From positions 1 to 64,000 of the forward strand of contig NZ_JAASAH010000011.1 of assembly GCF_012726235.1 (NCBI RefSeq): DNA of 64,000 nt, in the 5' to 3' direction. The notes beneath the pieces are model-generated. The model saw only the letters and a list, made by a program, of their open reading frames with translations. It did no database searches and was not told the origin of the DNA. The translations under genes and the position numbers were made by a program. This document shows, one piece after another, positions 30,089 to 38,925 of this stretch. This stretch comes from Streptomyces sp. HNM0574 (GTDB lineage Bacteria; Actinomycetota; Actinomycetes; Streptomycetales; Streptomycetaceae). The first letter of the stretch is position 1. Each line of letters opens with the position of its first letter.

Positions 30089-32442
30089 CGGCGCAGCACG
30101 ACCCGGCGCGGCACGACCCGGCACCGGCTCAGCCCCTCCCCGCGCAGCAGCAGGCGCCCGACGCGCAGCAGGCCCCGCCCGTCCCGCCCCCCGTGGGCCG
30201 CGGGCGGCACCGGCCCGAACCGGCGCGGGGCGGGCGGCGGCGCGGGGGCTCCTCGCGCCGGACGCCGCAGCCGCGGCAGGGCGGCGGGCGCCGGAAGACG
30301 GTGCGCAGCCCCACCGTGCTCCAGATGGAGGCCGTCGAGTGCGGCGCCGCCTCGCTGGCGATGGTGCTCGGGCACTACGGCAAGCACGTGCCGCTGGAGG
30401 AGCTGCGGATCGCCTGCGGCGTCTCCCGCGACGGCTCGCGCGCGAGCAACCTGCTGAAGGCGGCGCGGAGTTACGGGCTGCGGGCCAAGGGCATGCAGAT
30501 GGAGCCCGCCGCGCTGGCCGAGGTGCGGGCCCCGGCCATCCTGTTCTGGGAGTTCAACCACTACGTCGTCTACGACGGCATGGGGCACCGCTTCGGCCGC
30601 CGCGGGGTGCACGTCAACGACCCCGACAAGGGCCGCCGTTTCGTGCCGATGGAGGACTTCGACACCAGCTTCACCGGCGTGGTGCTCACCTTCGAGCCCG
30701 AGGACGGCTTCCGCAGGGGCGGCCGCAAGCCCGGCGTCCTCGGCGCCATGCCGACCCGGCTGCGCGGCACCACGGGCACCCTGCTGACCGCGCTGCTCGC
30801 CAGCCTGCTGCTGGTCGCCGTCGGCGCGGCGGTGCCCGCGCTGAGCCGCACGTACATCGACATGTTCCTGATCGGCGACCAGACCTCGCTGCTGGGCGTG
30901 CTGTTCGCCTCGATGGCGGCGATGGTGGTGCTGACGGCGGCGCTGACCGGGCTCCAGCAGGCCAACCTGCTGCGCGGCCGGATCATCTCGTCGACGCTGA
31001 GCAGCGCGAAGTTCTTCCGGCACCTGCTGAGACTGCCGGTGACCTTCTTCGCCCAGCGCTCCCCCGCCGATCTGGTGCAGCGGCTCCAGTCCAACGACAC
31101 GGTCGCCGAGATCCTGGCCAGGGACCTGGCCGCGGCCTGCGTGGACGCGGTCGTCGTGGTGCTCTACGCGTTCCTGCTGTGGACCTACGATCCCCAACTG
31201 ACCGTCGTGGGCGTGCTGATCGCGCTGCTGAACGTGGTCGCCATGCGGATCGTGATGCGGCTGCGGGCGACGGGCACGCAGAAGCTGCGGGCCGACACCG
31301 CGCGGCTGACGAACACCTCCTACAGCGGGCTCCAGCTGATCGAGACGATGAAGGCCACCGGCGGCGAGAACGGCTACTTCCGCCGCTGGGCCGGGCAGCA
31401 CGCCACCACCCTGGAGGGCCAGCAGAAGCTGGGCGTGCCGAGCGCGGCGCTCGCCGTCGTCGCGCCCACGCTGGCGGCGCTGAACAGCGCGATGATCCTG
31501 CTGATCGGCGGCATGCGGGCGGTGGAGGGGCACATCTCCGTCGGCCTGCTGGTCGCCTTCCAGGCGCTGGTCACCAGCTTCACGACGCCGATCACACGGC
31601 TGAACAGCGTCGCGGGCCGGATCCAGGACTTCGCGGCCGACGTGGCCCGGCTCAAGGACGTCGAGAACTTCCCCGTCGACTCGCTCTACACCCGCGACGA
31701 GCCGGAGAGCAGCACCCGCAGGCTGACCGGCCATGTGGCGCTGGAGAACATCACGTTCGGCTACAGCCCGCTCGACAAGCCGCTGCTGACCGGCTTCTCG
31801 CTGACGGTCGGGCCGGGACAGCAGGTCGCGCTGGTCGGCGGCTCGGGCAGCGGCAAGTCGACGGTCTCGCGCCTGATTTCGGGCCTGTACAGCCCGTGGG
31901 AGGGCACCATCCGGATCGACGGGCAGCGCCTGGAGGACATCCCCCGGGGCGCGCTGGCCGCCTCGGTCTCCTTCGTCGACCAGGACGTGTTCCTCTTCGA
32001 GGGCACCGTCCGGGACAACGTCGCGCTGTGGGACCCGTCCATCCCGGACGAGGCCGTCGTCACCGCGCTGCGGGACGCCTGCATCCTGGACACGCTCAGC
32101 AAGCGGCCCGGCGGCATCCACAGCCGGGTCGAGCAGGACGGCCGGAACTTCTCCGGCGGGCAGCGGCAGCGGCTGGAGATCGCCCGCGCCCTGGTGCGCA
32201 GGCCGAGCATCCTCGTCCTGGACGAGGTGACCAGCGCCCTCGACGCCGAGACCGAGCAGGTCATCATCGACAACCTGCGCCGCCGCGGCTGCGCCTGCGT
32301 CGTCATCGCGCACCGGCTGAGCACGGTGCGGGACAGCGACGAGATCGTGGTGCTCGATCACGGCACCGTCGTCGAGCGGGGCGGTCACGAGGAGCTCGTC
32401 GCGGCGGGCGGCGCCTACGCCGAGCTGGTCAAGGAGTCCTGA
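30085..32442 (+). CDS. NHLM/NHLP-family ABC exporter with C39 leader peptidase
   Basis: 785 residues from GTG 30085. After an unusual 75-residue Gln/Pro- then Arg/Gly-rich tail comes a C39 peptidase: SPTVLQMEAVECGAASLAMVLGHYG with catalytic Cys86, FNHYVVYDG with His159, and VNDP with Asp179. Six membrane helices follow (about 235-520), then an ABC ATPase: Walker A GGSGSGKST, signature FSGGQRQR, Walker B ILVLDEVTSALD, and the switch His in IAHRLS. It should cleave the double-glycine leader and export the core. One base separates its stop from the next start. Confidence 0.93.
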   Translation: MTAQHDPARHDPAPAQPLPAQQQAPDAQQAPPVPPPVGRGRHRPEPARGGRRRGGSSRRTPQPRQGGGRRKTVRSPTVLQMEAVECGAASLAMVLGHYGKHVPLEELRIACGVSRDGSRASNLLKAARSYGLRAKGMQMEPAALAEVRAPAILFWEFNHYVVYDGMGHRFGRRGVHVNDPDKGRRFVPMEDFDTSFTGVVLTFEPEDGFRRGGRKPGVLGAMPTRLRGTTGTLLTALLASLLLVAVGAAVPALSRTYIDMFLIGDQTSLLGVLFASMAAMVVLTAALTGLQQANLLRGRIISSTLSSAKFFRHLLRLPVTFFAQRSPADLVQRLQSNDTVAEILARDLAAACVDAVVVVLYAFLLWTYDPQLTVVGVLIALLNVVAMRIVMRLRATGTQKLRADTARLTNTSYSGLQLIETMKATGGENGYFRRWAGQHATTLEGQQKLGVPSAALAVVAPTLAALNSAMILLIGGMRAVEGHISVGLLVAFQALVTSFTTPITRLNSVAGRIQDFAADVARLKDVENFPVDSLYTRDEPESSTRRLTGHVALENITFGYSPLDKPLLTGFSLTVGPGQQVALVGGSGSGKSTVSRLISGLYSPWEGTIRIDGQRLEDIPRGALAASVSFVDQDVFLFEGTVRDNVALWDPSIPDEAVVTALRDACILDTLSKRPGGIHSRVEQDGRNFSGGQRQRLEIARALVRRPSILVLDEVTSALDAETEQVIIDNLRRRGCACVVIAHRLSTVRDSDEIVVLDHGTVVERGGHEELVAAGGAYAELVKES

Positions 32443-32443
32443 G

Positions 32444-35329
32444 GTGACGAGTCCCGAGACGACGGGCCCCGCGTACGAGTACCCGCAGCAGGAGCCGGTG
32501 CTGGACGCGCTCGGCTCCCTCGGCGGCCCGGTGGACTGCGCCGGGGTGCGCCATCTGCCGCTGGAGGGGCCGCAGGTGCTGTGGCTGGTGACGGGCGGTG
32601 CCATGGACCTGTTCGCCGTGGAGGCGCAGCAGCAGGGCCACTGGCACTTCCTCGGCCGCCTGGAGCCGGGCACACTGCTGCTCGGCCCCGTCGAGGGCAC
32701 CCGGCACACCCTCGTCGGCAGGCCGCTCCAGGAGTGCGCCCTGCGCCGCGTCCAGCTCCGCGAGCTCTACCGCCCGGCCCCCGCGTACGACGCCTACGGG
32801 AACGCGTACGGCTACGGCGAGGAGGCGTACGGCACCCAACTGAGCGCCCTGGAGGACGCGTTCGCGCTCGGCGTCGGACGCAGTCTGCGGCTGCTGTTCC
32901 AGGCTCCGCTGGACGGGCAGCCCGTGCCGGAGGACGGCGGCGCGGCCGAGGAGGAGGACCCGGCGGACGACGGCATCCTGTGGATGCACGTCTCGCCGGG
33001 CACCGTCCAGTACGGCGCCCACCACAGCGCCGAGGCGGCGGCCGATCTCCTGATCGACGGCGCGACCTGGCAGCGCCTGGTGGACCAGCAGTACCGGCTG
33101 CTGTCCGCGCTCGACCGCTGGATCGACCGGCTGGAGCGCGCCCACGAGGACCGCGCCGCCGCCGGTATCGAGGCGGGCGAGGCGGTACGGGCGCAGGCGG
33201 ACCAGGCGCTGCTGGCGTCCATCGGCACCTCCGGCCGGGGTGCCGCCGGCGCGGGCGGCCTGGCGAGCGACGACGCGACGCTCTCGGTGTGCCGCCTCGT
33301 CGCCGGCGCCGCCGGGATCACCCTCTCCGCGCCGACGGACAGCAGCACCCGGGGCGAGCGGATGAACCCGGTGGAGCGCATCGCGCTCAGCTCCCGCGTC
33401 CGCACCCGCGTGGTCAAGCTCCAGGGCCGGTGGTGGCGGGACAACAGCGGCCCGCTGGTGGGCAGTCGGACGGAGACGGGCGAGCCGGTGGCGCTGCTGT
33501 GGCGGCGCGGCCGGTACGAGGCCGTCCCCGCGGACGGCGTACGGCGGGTCCGGGTCGACGAGGCGGAGGCCGCGCGGATCGAGCCGCGCGCGGTGATGTT
33601 CTACCGTCCGCTGCCGGAACGGCCGATGAGCCCGCTGCGGCTGCTCCGCTTCAGCCTGCACGGGACGGGCGCCGACGCGCGCCGGCTCGTCCTCGGCGGG
33701 CTGGTCGCGGTGGCGCTGGGGGCGCTGGTGCCGGTGGCGACGGGGCAGGTGCTCGGCGTGTTCGTGCCGAACGCGGAGACGAGCCTGATCACGCAGATGT
33801 CCCTCGCGGTGGTCGTCGCGAGCATCGTCTCGGCCTCGTTCATGCTGATGCAGAACCTGTCCATCCTGCGCCTGGAGGGCCGGATGGAGAGCAATCTGCA
33901 ACCGGCCGTCTGGGACCGGCTGCTGCGGCTGCCGACCCGGTTCTTCGGCGAGCGCTCCACCGGTGAACTGGCCAGCGCCGCCATGGGCGTGAGCCAGATG
34001 CGGCGGCTGCTGTCCGGGGTCGGTCCGGTCGCCGTGCAGGCGGGCACCGTGGGCACGATGAACCTGGCGCTGCTGCTGATGCACAGCGTGCCGCTGGCGC
34101 TGGCCGCGCTGGGGATGCTGGCGGTGATCGCCTCGGTGTTCCTGGCCATGGGGATGTGGCAACTGCGCTGGCAGCGGCGGCTGATCAAGCTGACGCACAC
34201 GCTGAACAACCGCGCCTTCCAGACCCTGCGCGGGCTGCCCAAGCTGCGCGTCGCGAGCGCGGAGAGCTTCGCGTACGCGGCGTGGGCGCGGGAGTTCGCG
34301 CGCAGCCGGGAGCTCCAGCAGCGGGTGGGCCGGATCAAGAACCTGACGACGGTGGTCAACGCCGTCTATCTGCCGCTCTGTTCGCTCCTGATGTTCATGC
34401 TGGTGGCCGGCCCGGCGCGGGGCGTGCTCTCGGCGAGCGCGTTCCTGACCTTCAACACCGCCGTCACGATGATGCTCACCTCCGTCACCCAGCTCACCGG
34501 CTCGCTGATCTCGGCCGCCGCGGCGCTGCCGATGTTCGAGCAGGTCAAGCCGGTGCTGGAGGAGCCGACCGAGGTGCGCGGCGGCAGCACCCAGCCGGGC
34601 ACCCTCTCCGGCCGCATCGAGGCCAGGCAGCTGTCCTTCCGGTACGCGGACGACGGCCCGCTGGTGCTGGACGAGGTGTCCTTCGAGGTGCGGCCCGGCG
34701 AATTCGTGGCCGTGGTCGGCGCGAGCGGCTGCGGCAAGTCGACGCTGCTGCGGCTGCTGATCGGCTTCGACCCCCCGGCGACGGGCGGCGTGCTCTACGA
34801 CGGGCAGGACCTGTCGGCCCTGGACCAGGCGGCCGTGCGCCGGCAGTGCGGCGTGGTGCTGCAGAACGCGCAGCCGTTCACCGGCTCGATCCTGGACGCG
34901 ATCTGCGGGGCCGAGATGTACTCGCAGGAGGAGGCGTGGGAGGCGGCCCGGATGGCCGGGCTCGCCGAGGACATCCAGCGGATGCCGATGGGCATGCACA
35001 CCATGCTCTCGGACAGCGGCGCCACCATCTCCGGCGGCCAGCGGCAGCGGCTGATGATCGCCCAAGCGCTGATCCGCCGCCCGCGCATCCTCTTCTTCGA
35101 CGAGGCGACCAGCGCGCTGGACAACGAGACCCAGCGCGTGGTCATGGCCAGCACCCGCGAACTGCGGGCCACCCGCCTGGTGATCGCGCACCGGCTGTCC
35201 ACGGTGATGGACGCGGACCGGGTGCTGGTGATGGACGAGGGCCGGATCGTGCAGCAGGGCTCCCCCGCCGAACTCCTCGCGGACACCGGCGGCCAGCTGC
35301 ACGAGCTCGTCCGCCGTCAGATGCGCTGA
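32444..35329 (+). CDS. NHLM/NHLP-family ABC exporter permease/ATPase (second subunit)
   Basis: 961 residues from GTG 32444. The first 380 residues are soluble. They include a cupin- or cyclic-nucleotide-domain-like segment (MDLFAVEAQQQGHWHFLGRLEPGTLLLGPVEGTRHTLVGR), helices, and a region rich in Trp/Arg (VKLQGRWWRDNSGPLVG). Then come six membrane helices (about 410-680) and an ABC domain: Walker A GASGCGKST, signature ISGGQRQR, Walker B ILFFDEATSALD. There is no C39 domain. In NHLM systems this subunit pairs with the peptidase-bearing one; the soluble part may sense or dock the peptide. A terminator closes the operon. Confidence 0.92.
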   Translation: MTSPETTGPAYEYPQQEPVLDALGSLGGPVDCAGVRHLPLEGPQVLWLVTGGAMDLFAVEAQQQGHWHFLGRLEPGTLLLGPVEGTRHTLVGRPLQECALRRVQLRELYRPAPAYDAYGNAYGYGEEAYGTQLSALEDAFALGVGRSLRLLFQAPLDGQPVPEDGGAAEEEDPADDGILWMHVSPGTVQYGAHHSAEAAADLLIDGATWQRLVDQQYRLLSALDRWIDRLERAHEDRAAAGIEAGEAVRAQADQALLASIGTSGRGAAGAGGLASDDATLSVCRLVAGAAGITLSAPTDSSTRGERMNPVERIALSSRVRTRVVKLQGRWWRDNSGPLVGSRTETGEPVALLWRRGRYEAVPADGVRRVRVDEAEAARIEPRAVMFYRPLPERPMSPLRLLRFSLHGTGADARRLVLGGLVAVALGALVPVATGQVLGVFVPNAETSLITQMSLAVVVASIVSASFMLMQNLSILRLEGRMESNLQPAVWDRLLRLPTRFFGERSTGELASAAMGVSQMRRLLSGVGPVAVQAGTVGTMNLALLLMHSVPLALAALGMLAVIASVFLAMGMWQLRWQRRLIKLTHTLNNRAFQTLRGLPKLRVASAESFAYAAWAREFARSRELQQRVGRIKNLTTVVNAVYLPLCSLLMFMLVAGPARGVLSASAFLTFNTAVTMMLTSVTQLTGSLISAAAALPMFEQVKPVLEEPTEVRGGSTQPGTLSGRIEARQLSFRYADDGPLVLDEVSFEVRPGEFVAVVGASGCGKSTLLRLLIGFDPPATGGVLYDGQDLSALDQAAVRRQCGVVLQNAQPFTGSILDAICGAEMYSQEEAWEAARMAGLAEDIQRMPMGMHTMLSDSGATISGGQRQRLMIAQALIRRPRILFFDEATSALDNETQRVVMASTRELRATRLVIAHRLSTVMDADRVLVMDEGRIVQQGSPAELLADTGGQLHELVRRQMR

Positions 35330-35330
35330 C

Positions 35331-35367
35331 GCGCCGCCCTCCCGGGGGACAGCCGGGAGGGCGGCGC
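35331..35367. terminator. Terminator closing the peptide-export operon
   Basis: A perfect 15-base stem (GCGCCGCCCTCCCGG / CCGGGAGGGCGGCGC) with a 7-base loop, directly after the ABC gene and before the end of the convergent PTS gene; probably acts both ways. Confidence 0.85.
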
Positions 35368-35371
35368 GGGT

Positions 35372-36949
35372 TCACCCGGCGCCGCCGGGGCCGGGAGGCG
35401 GCGGCGGTGCGGGGGCGCCGCGCGGGGGCGCGATCCGCGCGGACGGGGCGCCGCCGGGACCGTCCGCCTCGGGCGCGGGGCCCTCGGTCTCCTCCGGCCC
35501 GAGCAGCGCGTCCCGGCGGGCGCCCGGGTCCCAGCCGGTGTCCACGACGCGCTTCTGCATCACGATCGCGCCGCACAGGATCACCGCGCCGACGGCGAGC
35601 ATCAGCACCACGCCGCCGGTCTCCCCCGCCTTCGCCGCGTACCCGATGACGGTGCCGAACCAGCCGAAGTCGGCGTCGCCGAAGGTGGTGTTCTCCTCCC
35701 CGAACGCGCCCAGCACCTTCAGCAGCAGCGCGGGCAGGATCGTGATCAGCACCCCGTTGAGGAACGCGCCGACGGCCGCGCCGCGCCGGCCCCCCGTCGC
35801 GTTGCCGTACACGCCCGCCGCGCCGCCGGTGAAGAAGTGCGGCACCAGGCCCGGCAGGACGAGGGCGAGGCCGAAGGCGGGGCCGAGCACGGTGGAGAGC
35901 AGCGCGAGGCTGAGCAGCCCGCCGGTGAAGCTGGCGATGAAGCCGATGAGCACCGCGTTCTGCGCGTACGGGAAGACGATCGGCGCGTCCAGCGAGGGCA
36001 CGGCACCGGGGACGATCTTCGCGGCGATGCCCTGGAACGCGGGCACCAGTTCACCGAGGATCGTCCGCACCCCGAACAGGATCACGGCGACCGCGATGCC
36101 GAACTGGAGGCCCTGCATCAGGGAACTCATCAGGTAGTTGCCCACGCCGGTGGCCGCCGTGCCGCCCTCGACGGCGAACGCCTCGAAGGCCGCCGCCCGG
36201 CCCTCCTTGACCAGGAACAGCACCGCCATCACGAGGTAGATGAGCACCATCGACAGCGCGGTGGCCACCATCGAGTCACGCAGGAAGCGCAGCCCCTCGG
36301 GCAGCTTCATGTCCTCGGTGCTGCGGCTGCGGCGTCCCACCAACTGCCCGGCCGCGCCGGCGGTGATGTACCCGGCGGCGCCGAAGTGCCCGATGGCGAC
36401 GGTGTTGTTGCCGGTCACCCGCTTCGTCCAGGGGTGCGTGAATGCGGGCATCGACACGAGCATGACAGCCAGCAGCGCACCGCCCACGAGCACCACCACG
36501 ACCGAGGACTGCCCGGCGATGGCCAGCACCATCGTCAGCAGCGTGGCCATGAACAGCATGTGGTGCCCCGTCAGGAAGACGTACCGCAGGGGCGTGAAGC
36601 GGGCCAGCAGCAGGCTCAGCACGAAGCCGGTGATCATCAGCCAGGCGACGCGGGCGCCGAACTGCTCCTGCGCGATGCCGACGATGGCCTCGTTGGTGGG
36701 GATGACGCCGTGCGCGCCGGTCGAGCCCTGGATCATCTCGCCGAGCGGCGCGAGCGCCCCGACGACGAGACCGGCGCCCGCGTTGATGAGCAGGAAGCCG
36801 AGTGTGGCCTTGATGGCCCCGCCGACGATCTGTCCCGTGGTCTTCCGCAGCGCGATGAGACCGACGGCGGTGATGATGCCGATGAGGTAAGCGGGTTCGC
36901 TGAGGATCTCGTTGACGAGGAACTCGGCGAGGGAGACGAGCCAGCCCAT
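35372..36949 (-). CDS. Ascorbate-type PTS permease, IIC component (UlaA family)
   Basis: 525 residues from ATG 36949, with GGAGGAA 8-14 bases upstream. About 11 membrane helices with UlaA-type features: EPAYLIGIITAVGLIALRKTTGQIVGGAIKATLGFLLINAGAGLVV, FTHPWTKRVTGNNTVAIGHFG, SLDAPIVFPYAQNAVLIGFIASF and VPHFFTGGAAGVYGNATGGRRGA. The last 50 residues are a Pro/Gly-rich cytoplasmic tail. It would carry L-ascorbate or a related sugar acid. The gene lies 19 bases downstream of the IIA-IIB fusion gene in one operon. Confidence 0.9.
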   Translation of the reverse strand: MGWLVSLAEFLVNEILSEPAYLIGIITAVGLIALRKTTGQIVGGAIKATLGFLLINAGAGLVVGALAPLGEMIQGSTGAHGVIPTNEAIVGIAQEQFGARVAWLMITGFVLSLLLARFTPLRYVFLTGHHMLFMATLLTMVLAIAGQSSVVVVLVGGALLAVMLVSMPAFTHPWTKRVTGNNTVAIGHFGAAGYITAGAAGQLVGRRSRSTEDMKLPEGLRFLRDSMVATALSMVLIYLVMAVLFLVKEGRAAAFEAFAVEGGTAATGVGNYLMSSLMQGLQFGIAVAVILFGVRTILGELVPAFQGIAAKIVPGAVPSLDAPIVFPYAQNAVLIGFIASFTGGLLSLALLSTVLGPAFGLALVLPGLVPHFFTGGAAGVYGNATGGRRGAAVGAFLNGVLITILPALLLKVLGAFGEENTTFGDADFGWFGTVIGYAAKAGETGGVVLMLAVGAVILCGAIVMQKRVVDTGWDPGARRDALLGPEETEGPAPEADGPGGAPSARIAPPRGAPAPPPPPGPGGAG

Positions 36950-36968
36950 GGTGTGCGGTTCCTCCTGC

Positions 36969-37751
36969 TCAGACGTCGTAGGTGGTACGGAGGACGCGGT
37001 CGACCTCGGCGGCGCTGGTGAAGTCCTCGACGACGCGCACCGGAACGCCGAGCTCGCCGAGCGTCCGGGCGATCTCCCGCGAGGTGAGGATCGCGGCCGC
37101 CTCACCGGCCTTGCCCTTGGCGGAGATGGTGTCCGTGGCCTCGACGGTCACGAACGGTCCCCAGCCCCAGCGGTCGAGCACCTGCTCCAGGGTGTTCTTG
37201 AGGAAGAGGCTGGTACCGACCCCGTTCCCGCAGACGGTCAGGATCTTGTGCATCCCGTGGCCCCCGCCGCGCGCGGGCCCGGCGGCCGAGGCGCCCCGCT
37301 CCCCTTCCCCCGAGAGGATCGCGTGCACCGCGTCCGGGGTGGGCGCGGCGCGCAGCGCGTCGGCGGTGGCCGGGTCGGCCAGCAGGCGGGCGAGGGCCGC
37401 CATCGCGGCCTGGTGCTCGGCGGACTCCCGTGCGGCGAGGCCGACGACGAGCTCCACCGGATCGTTCGCCTCGTGCCCGAACGCGACCGGCCGTGCCAGC
37501 CGTACCCAGGACATCCCGGTCCTGTGCACGGCGGGCGACGGCCGCGCGTGCGCGAAGGCGAGGCCGGGCGCGATGACGATGTACGGCCCGTTCTCCTCGA
37601 CGTTCGCGATCATCTCGGCGGTGTAGTCACCGGTACTGGTGCCGGTGGCGGCCATCAGGTCGCCCGCCGCCCGTACCGCTTCCGTCCAGTCGTCCGCCTC
37701 GGCGTCGAGCCGGATGGCCTCGACGGGCAGGAGTTCACTCAGTGTTGCCAT
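36969..37751 (-). CDS. PTS IIA-IIB fusion protein (UlaC-UlaB type)
   Basis: 260 residues from ATG 37751. The N-terminal IIA domain of the mannitol/fructose-like type has the phosphorylation His68 in IAPGLAFAHARPS. After a Gly-rich linker the IIB domain carries Cys174 in HKILTVCGNGVGTS, as in UlaB. In E. coli IIA and IIB are separate proteins. The fusion passes phosphate from HPr to the substrate taken up by the IIC encoded next. No ulaD-G-like metabolic genes or ulaR-like regulator are visible in the window. Confidence 0.9.
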   Translation of the reverse strand: MATLSELLPVEAIRLDAEADDWTEAVRAAGDLMAATGTSTGDYTAEMIANVEENGPYIVIAPGLAFAHARPSPAVHRTGMSWVRLARPVAFGHEANDPVELVVGLAARESAEHQAAMAALARLLADPATADALRAAPTPDAVHAILSGEGERGASAAGPARGGGHGMHKILTVCGNGVGTSLFLKNTLEQVLDRWGWGPFVTVEATDTISAKGKAGEAAAILTSREIARTLGELGVPVRVVEDFTSAAEVDRVLRTTYDV

Positions 37752-37872
37752 GACAGGGATCGTGGCACGGCTCCCGCCGCCCGGCGCGGCCGAGGGGCAC
37801 GCCGGGACCGCACGGCGGGAACGGAAAGCGGAACGGACGGGCAGGGGCGGGGAGTTGGGCCGGAGGGCCCGG

Positions 37873-38112
37873 TCAGGCGTGGTCGAGCAGCCGGGTCGTC
37901 TGCCCCTGGACGACGCGGGCGCAGTGCGCGCAGCAGAAGAACTGGCCGTCGGACTCCAGCCCGTGGCCGAGGATGCGGCACTGGCAGTTGTCGCAGACGG
38001 GGGCCATCTTCTGGGCGGCGCACTCGAAGCTGTCGAAGGTGTGCGTCACGCCCGCGGCGCGCACCTCGAAGGACATCGAGTAGTCGTTGCCGCAGACTTC
38101 GCATTCGGCCAT
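37873..38112 (-). CDS. Small Cys-rich metallothionein-like protein
   Basis: 79 residues from ATG 38112. Ten Cys and several His are arranged as CEVCGNDY, FECAAQ, CDNCQCRILGHGLE, and CCAHCARV. The sequence resembles actinobacterial proteins annotated as prokaryotic metallothionein or zinc-ribbon proteins (SmtA-like order of CxxC motifs and the IxGHG element). It is cytosolic and probably binds zinc or another soft metal. It is a lone gene; no metal-responsive operator was recognised. Confidence 0.75.
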   Translation of the reverse strand: MAECEVCGNDYSMSFEVRAAGVTHTFDSFECAAQKMAPVCDNCQCRILGHGLESDGQFFCCAHCARVVQGQTTRLLDHA

Positions 38113-38314
38113 CAGAAAGCTCACTTCCTTGTGCGGGAGGTCCGGATCCGGAGGCCGCCGGTGGGTTCGCGGCCGTCCCGGCGCGCTCGCCCCGCGAGCG
38201 CTGCGGGCCAGCATCCAGCACCCGGCACCGGCAGCCGCAGCGGCTCCACGCGGGGTCCGGGACTTCGCCGTACGCGATCACCCGCCCGGCCGAGGCGGGG
38301 CCGCCGGGTGACGG

Positions 38315-38785
38315 TCACTTCCCGTAGGCGTCCTCCAGGGCCCGGATGTCGAGCTTCTTCATGCCGAGCATCGCCTTCATGACCCGGTCGGCGGCCTCCC
38401 GGTCCGGGTCGCGCAGGAGCTCGTGCAGCCGGCGCGGCACGATCTGCCAGGAGACCCCGTACCTGTCGTGCAGCCAGCCGCACTGGACCTCCTCGCCGCC
38501 CTCGGTGAGCCGGTTCCAGTAGTGGTCCACCTCGTCCTGCGTGTCGCACGGGACCTCCAGCGACATCGCGTCGTTGAACGTGGTGTACGGGCCGCCGTTG
38601 ATGGCGACGAACTGCTGTCCCGCCAGCTCGAACTCGACGGCGACGACCGTCCCCGTCCCGCCCGGGCTCGACTCGGTGTTGCGCAGGACGTGGTGCACCC
38701 GGCCGTCCCCGAAGACCGAGAGGTAGAAGGCGATCGCCTCCTCCGCCTGGTCGTCGAACCACATGTTGGTCCTGATCTTCTGCAT
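38315..38785 (-). CDS. VOC family protein (PhnB / glyoxalase-like)
   Basis: 156 residues from ATG 38785, with AAGGAG upstream. It matches the PhnB/3-demethylubiquinone-methyltransferase-like branch of the vicinal oxygen chelate superfamily: IRTNMWFDDQAEEAIAFYLSVFGDGRV at the start, AVEFELAGQQFVAINGGPYTTFNDAMSLEVPCDTQDEVDHYWNRLTEGGEEVQCGWLHDRYGVSWQIVPRRL. Biochemical role unknown; the name does not imply methyltransferase activity. Confidence 0.87.
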   Translation of the reverse strand: MQKIRTNMWFDDQAEEAIAFYLSVFGDGRVHHVLRNTESSPGGTGTVVAVEFELAGQQFVAINGGPYTTFNDAMSLEVPCDTQDEVDHYWNRLTEGGEEVQCGWLHDRYGVSWQIVPRRLHELLRDPDREAADRVMKAMLGMKKLDIRALEDAYGK

Positions 38786-38925
38786 GGCGCGCTCCTTCGC
38801 TGACCCGGAACCGGGCGCCCGGAGCGAGGCCGGGCGGCCCTGGTTCCCCTCGGGCGATGTGCAGACATCCCCTATCAGTCAGACCACGGGCGGGCCCGCA
38901 AATCAGCGCCGGAGCGCGGAGCGGC

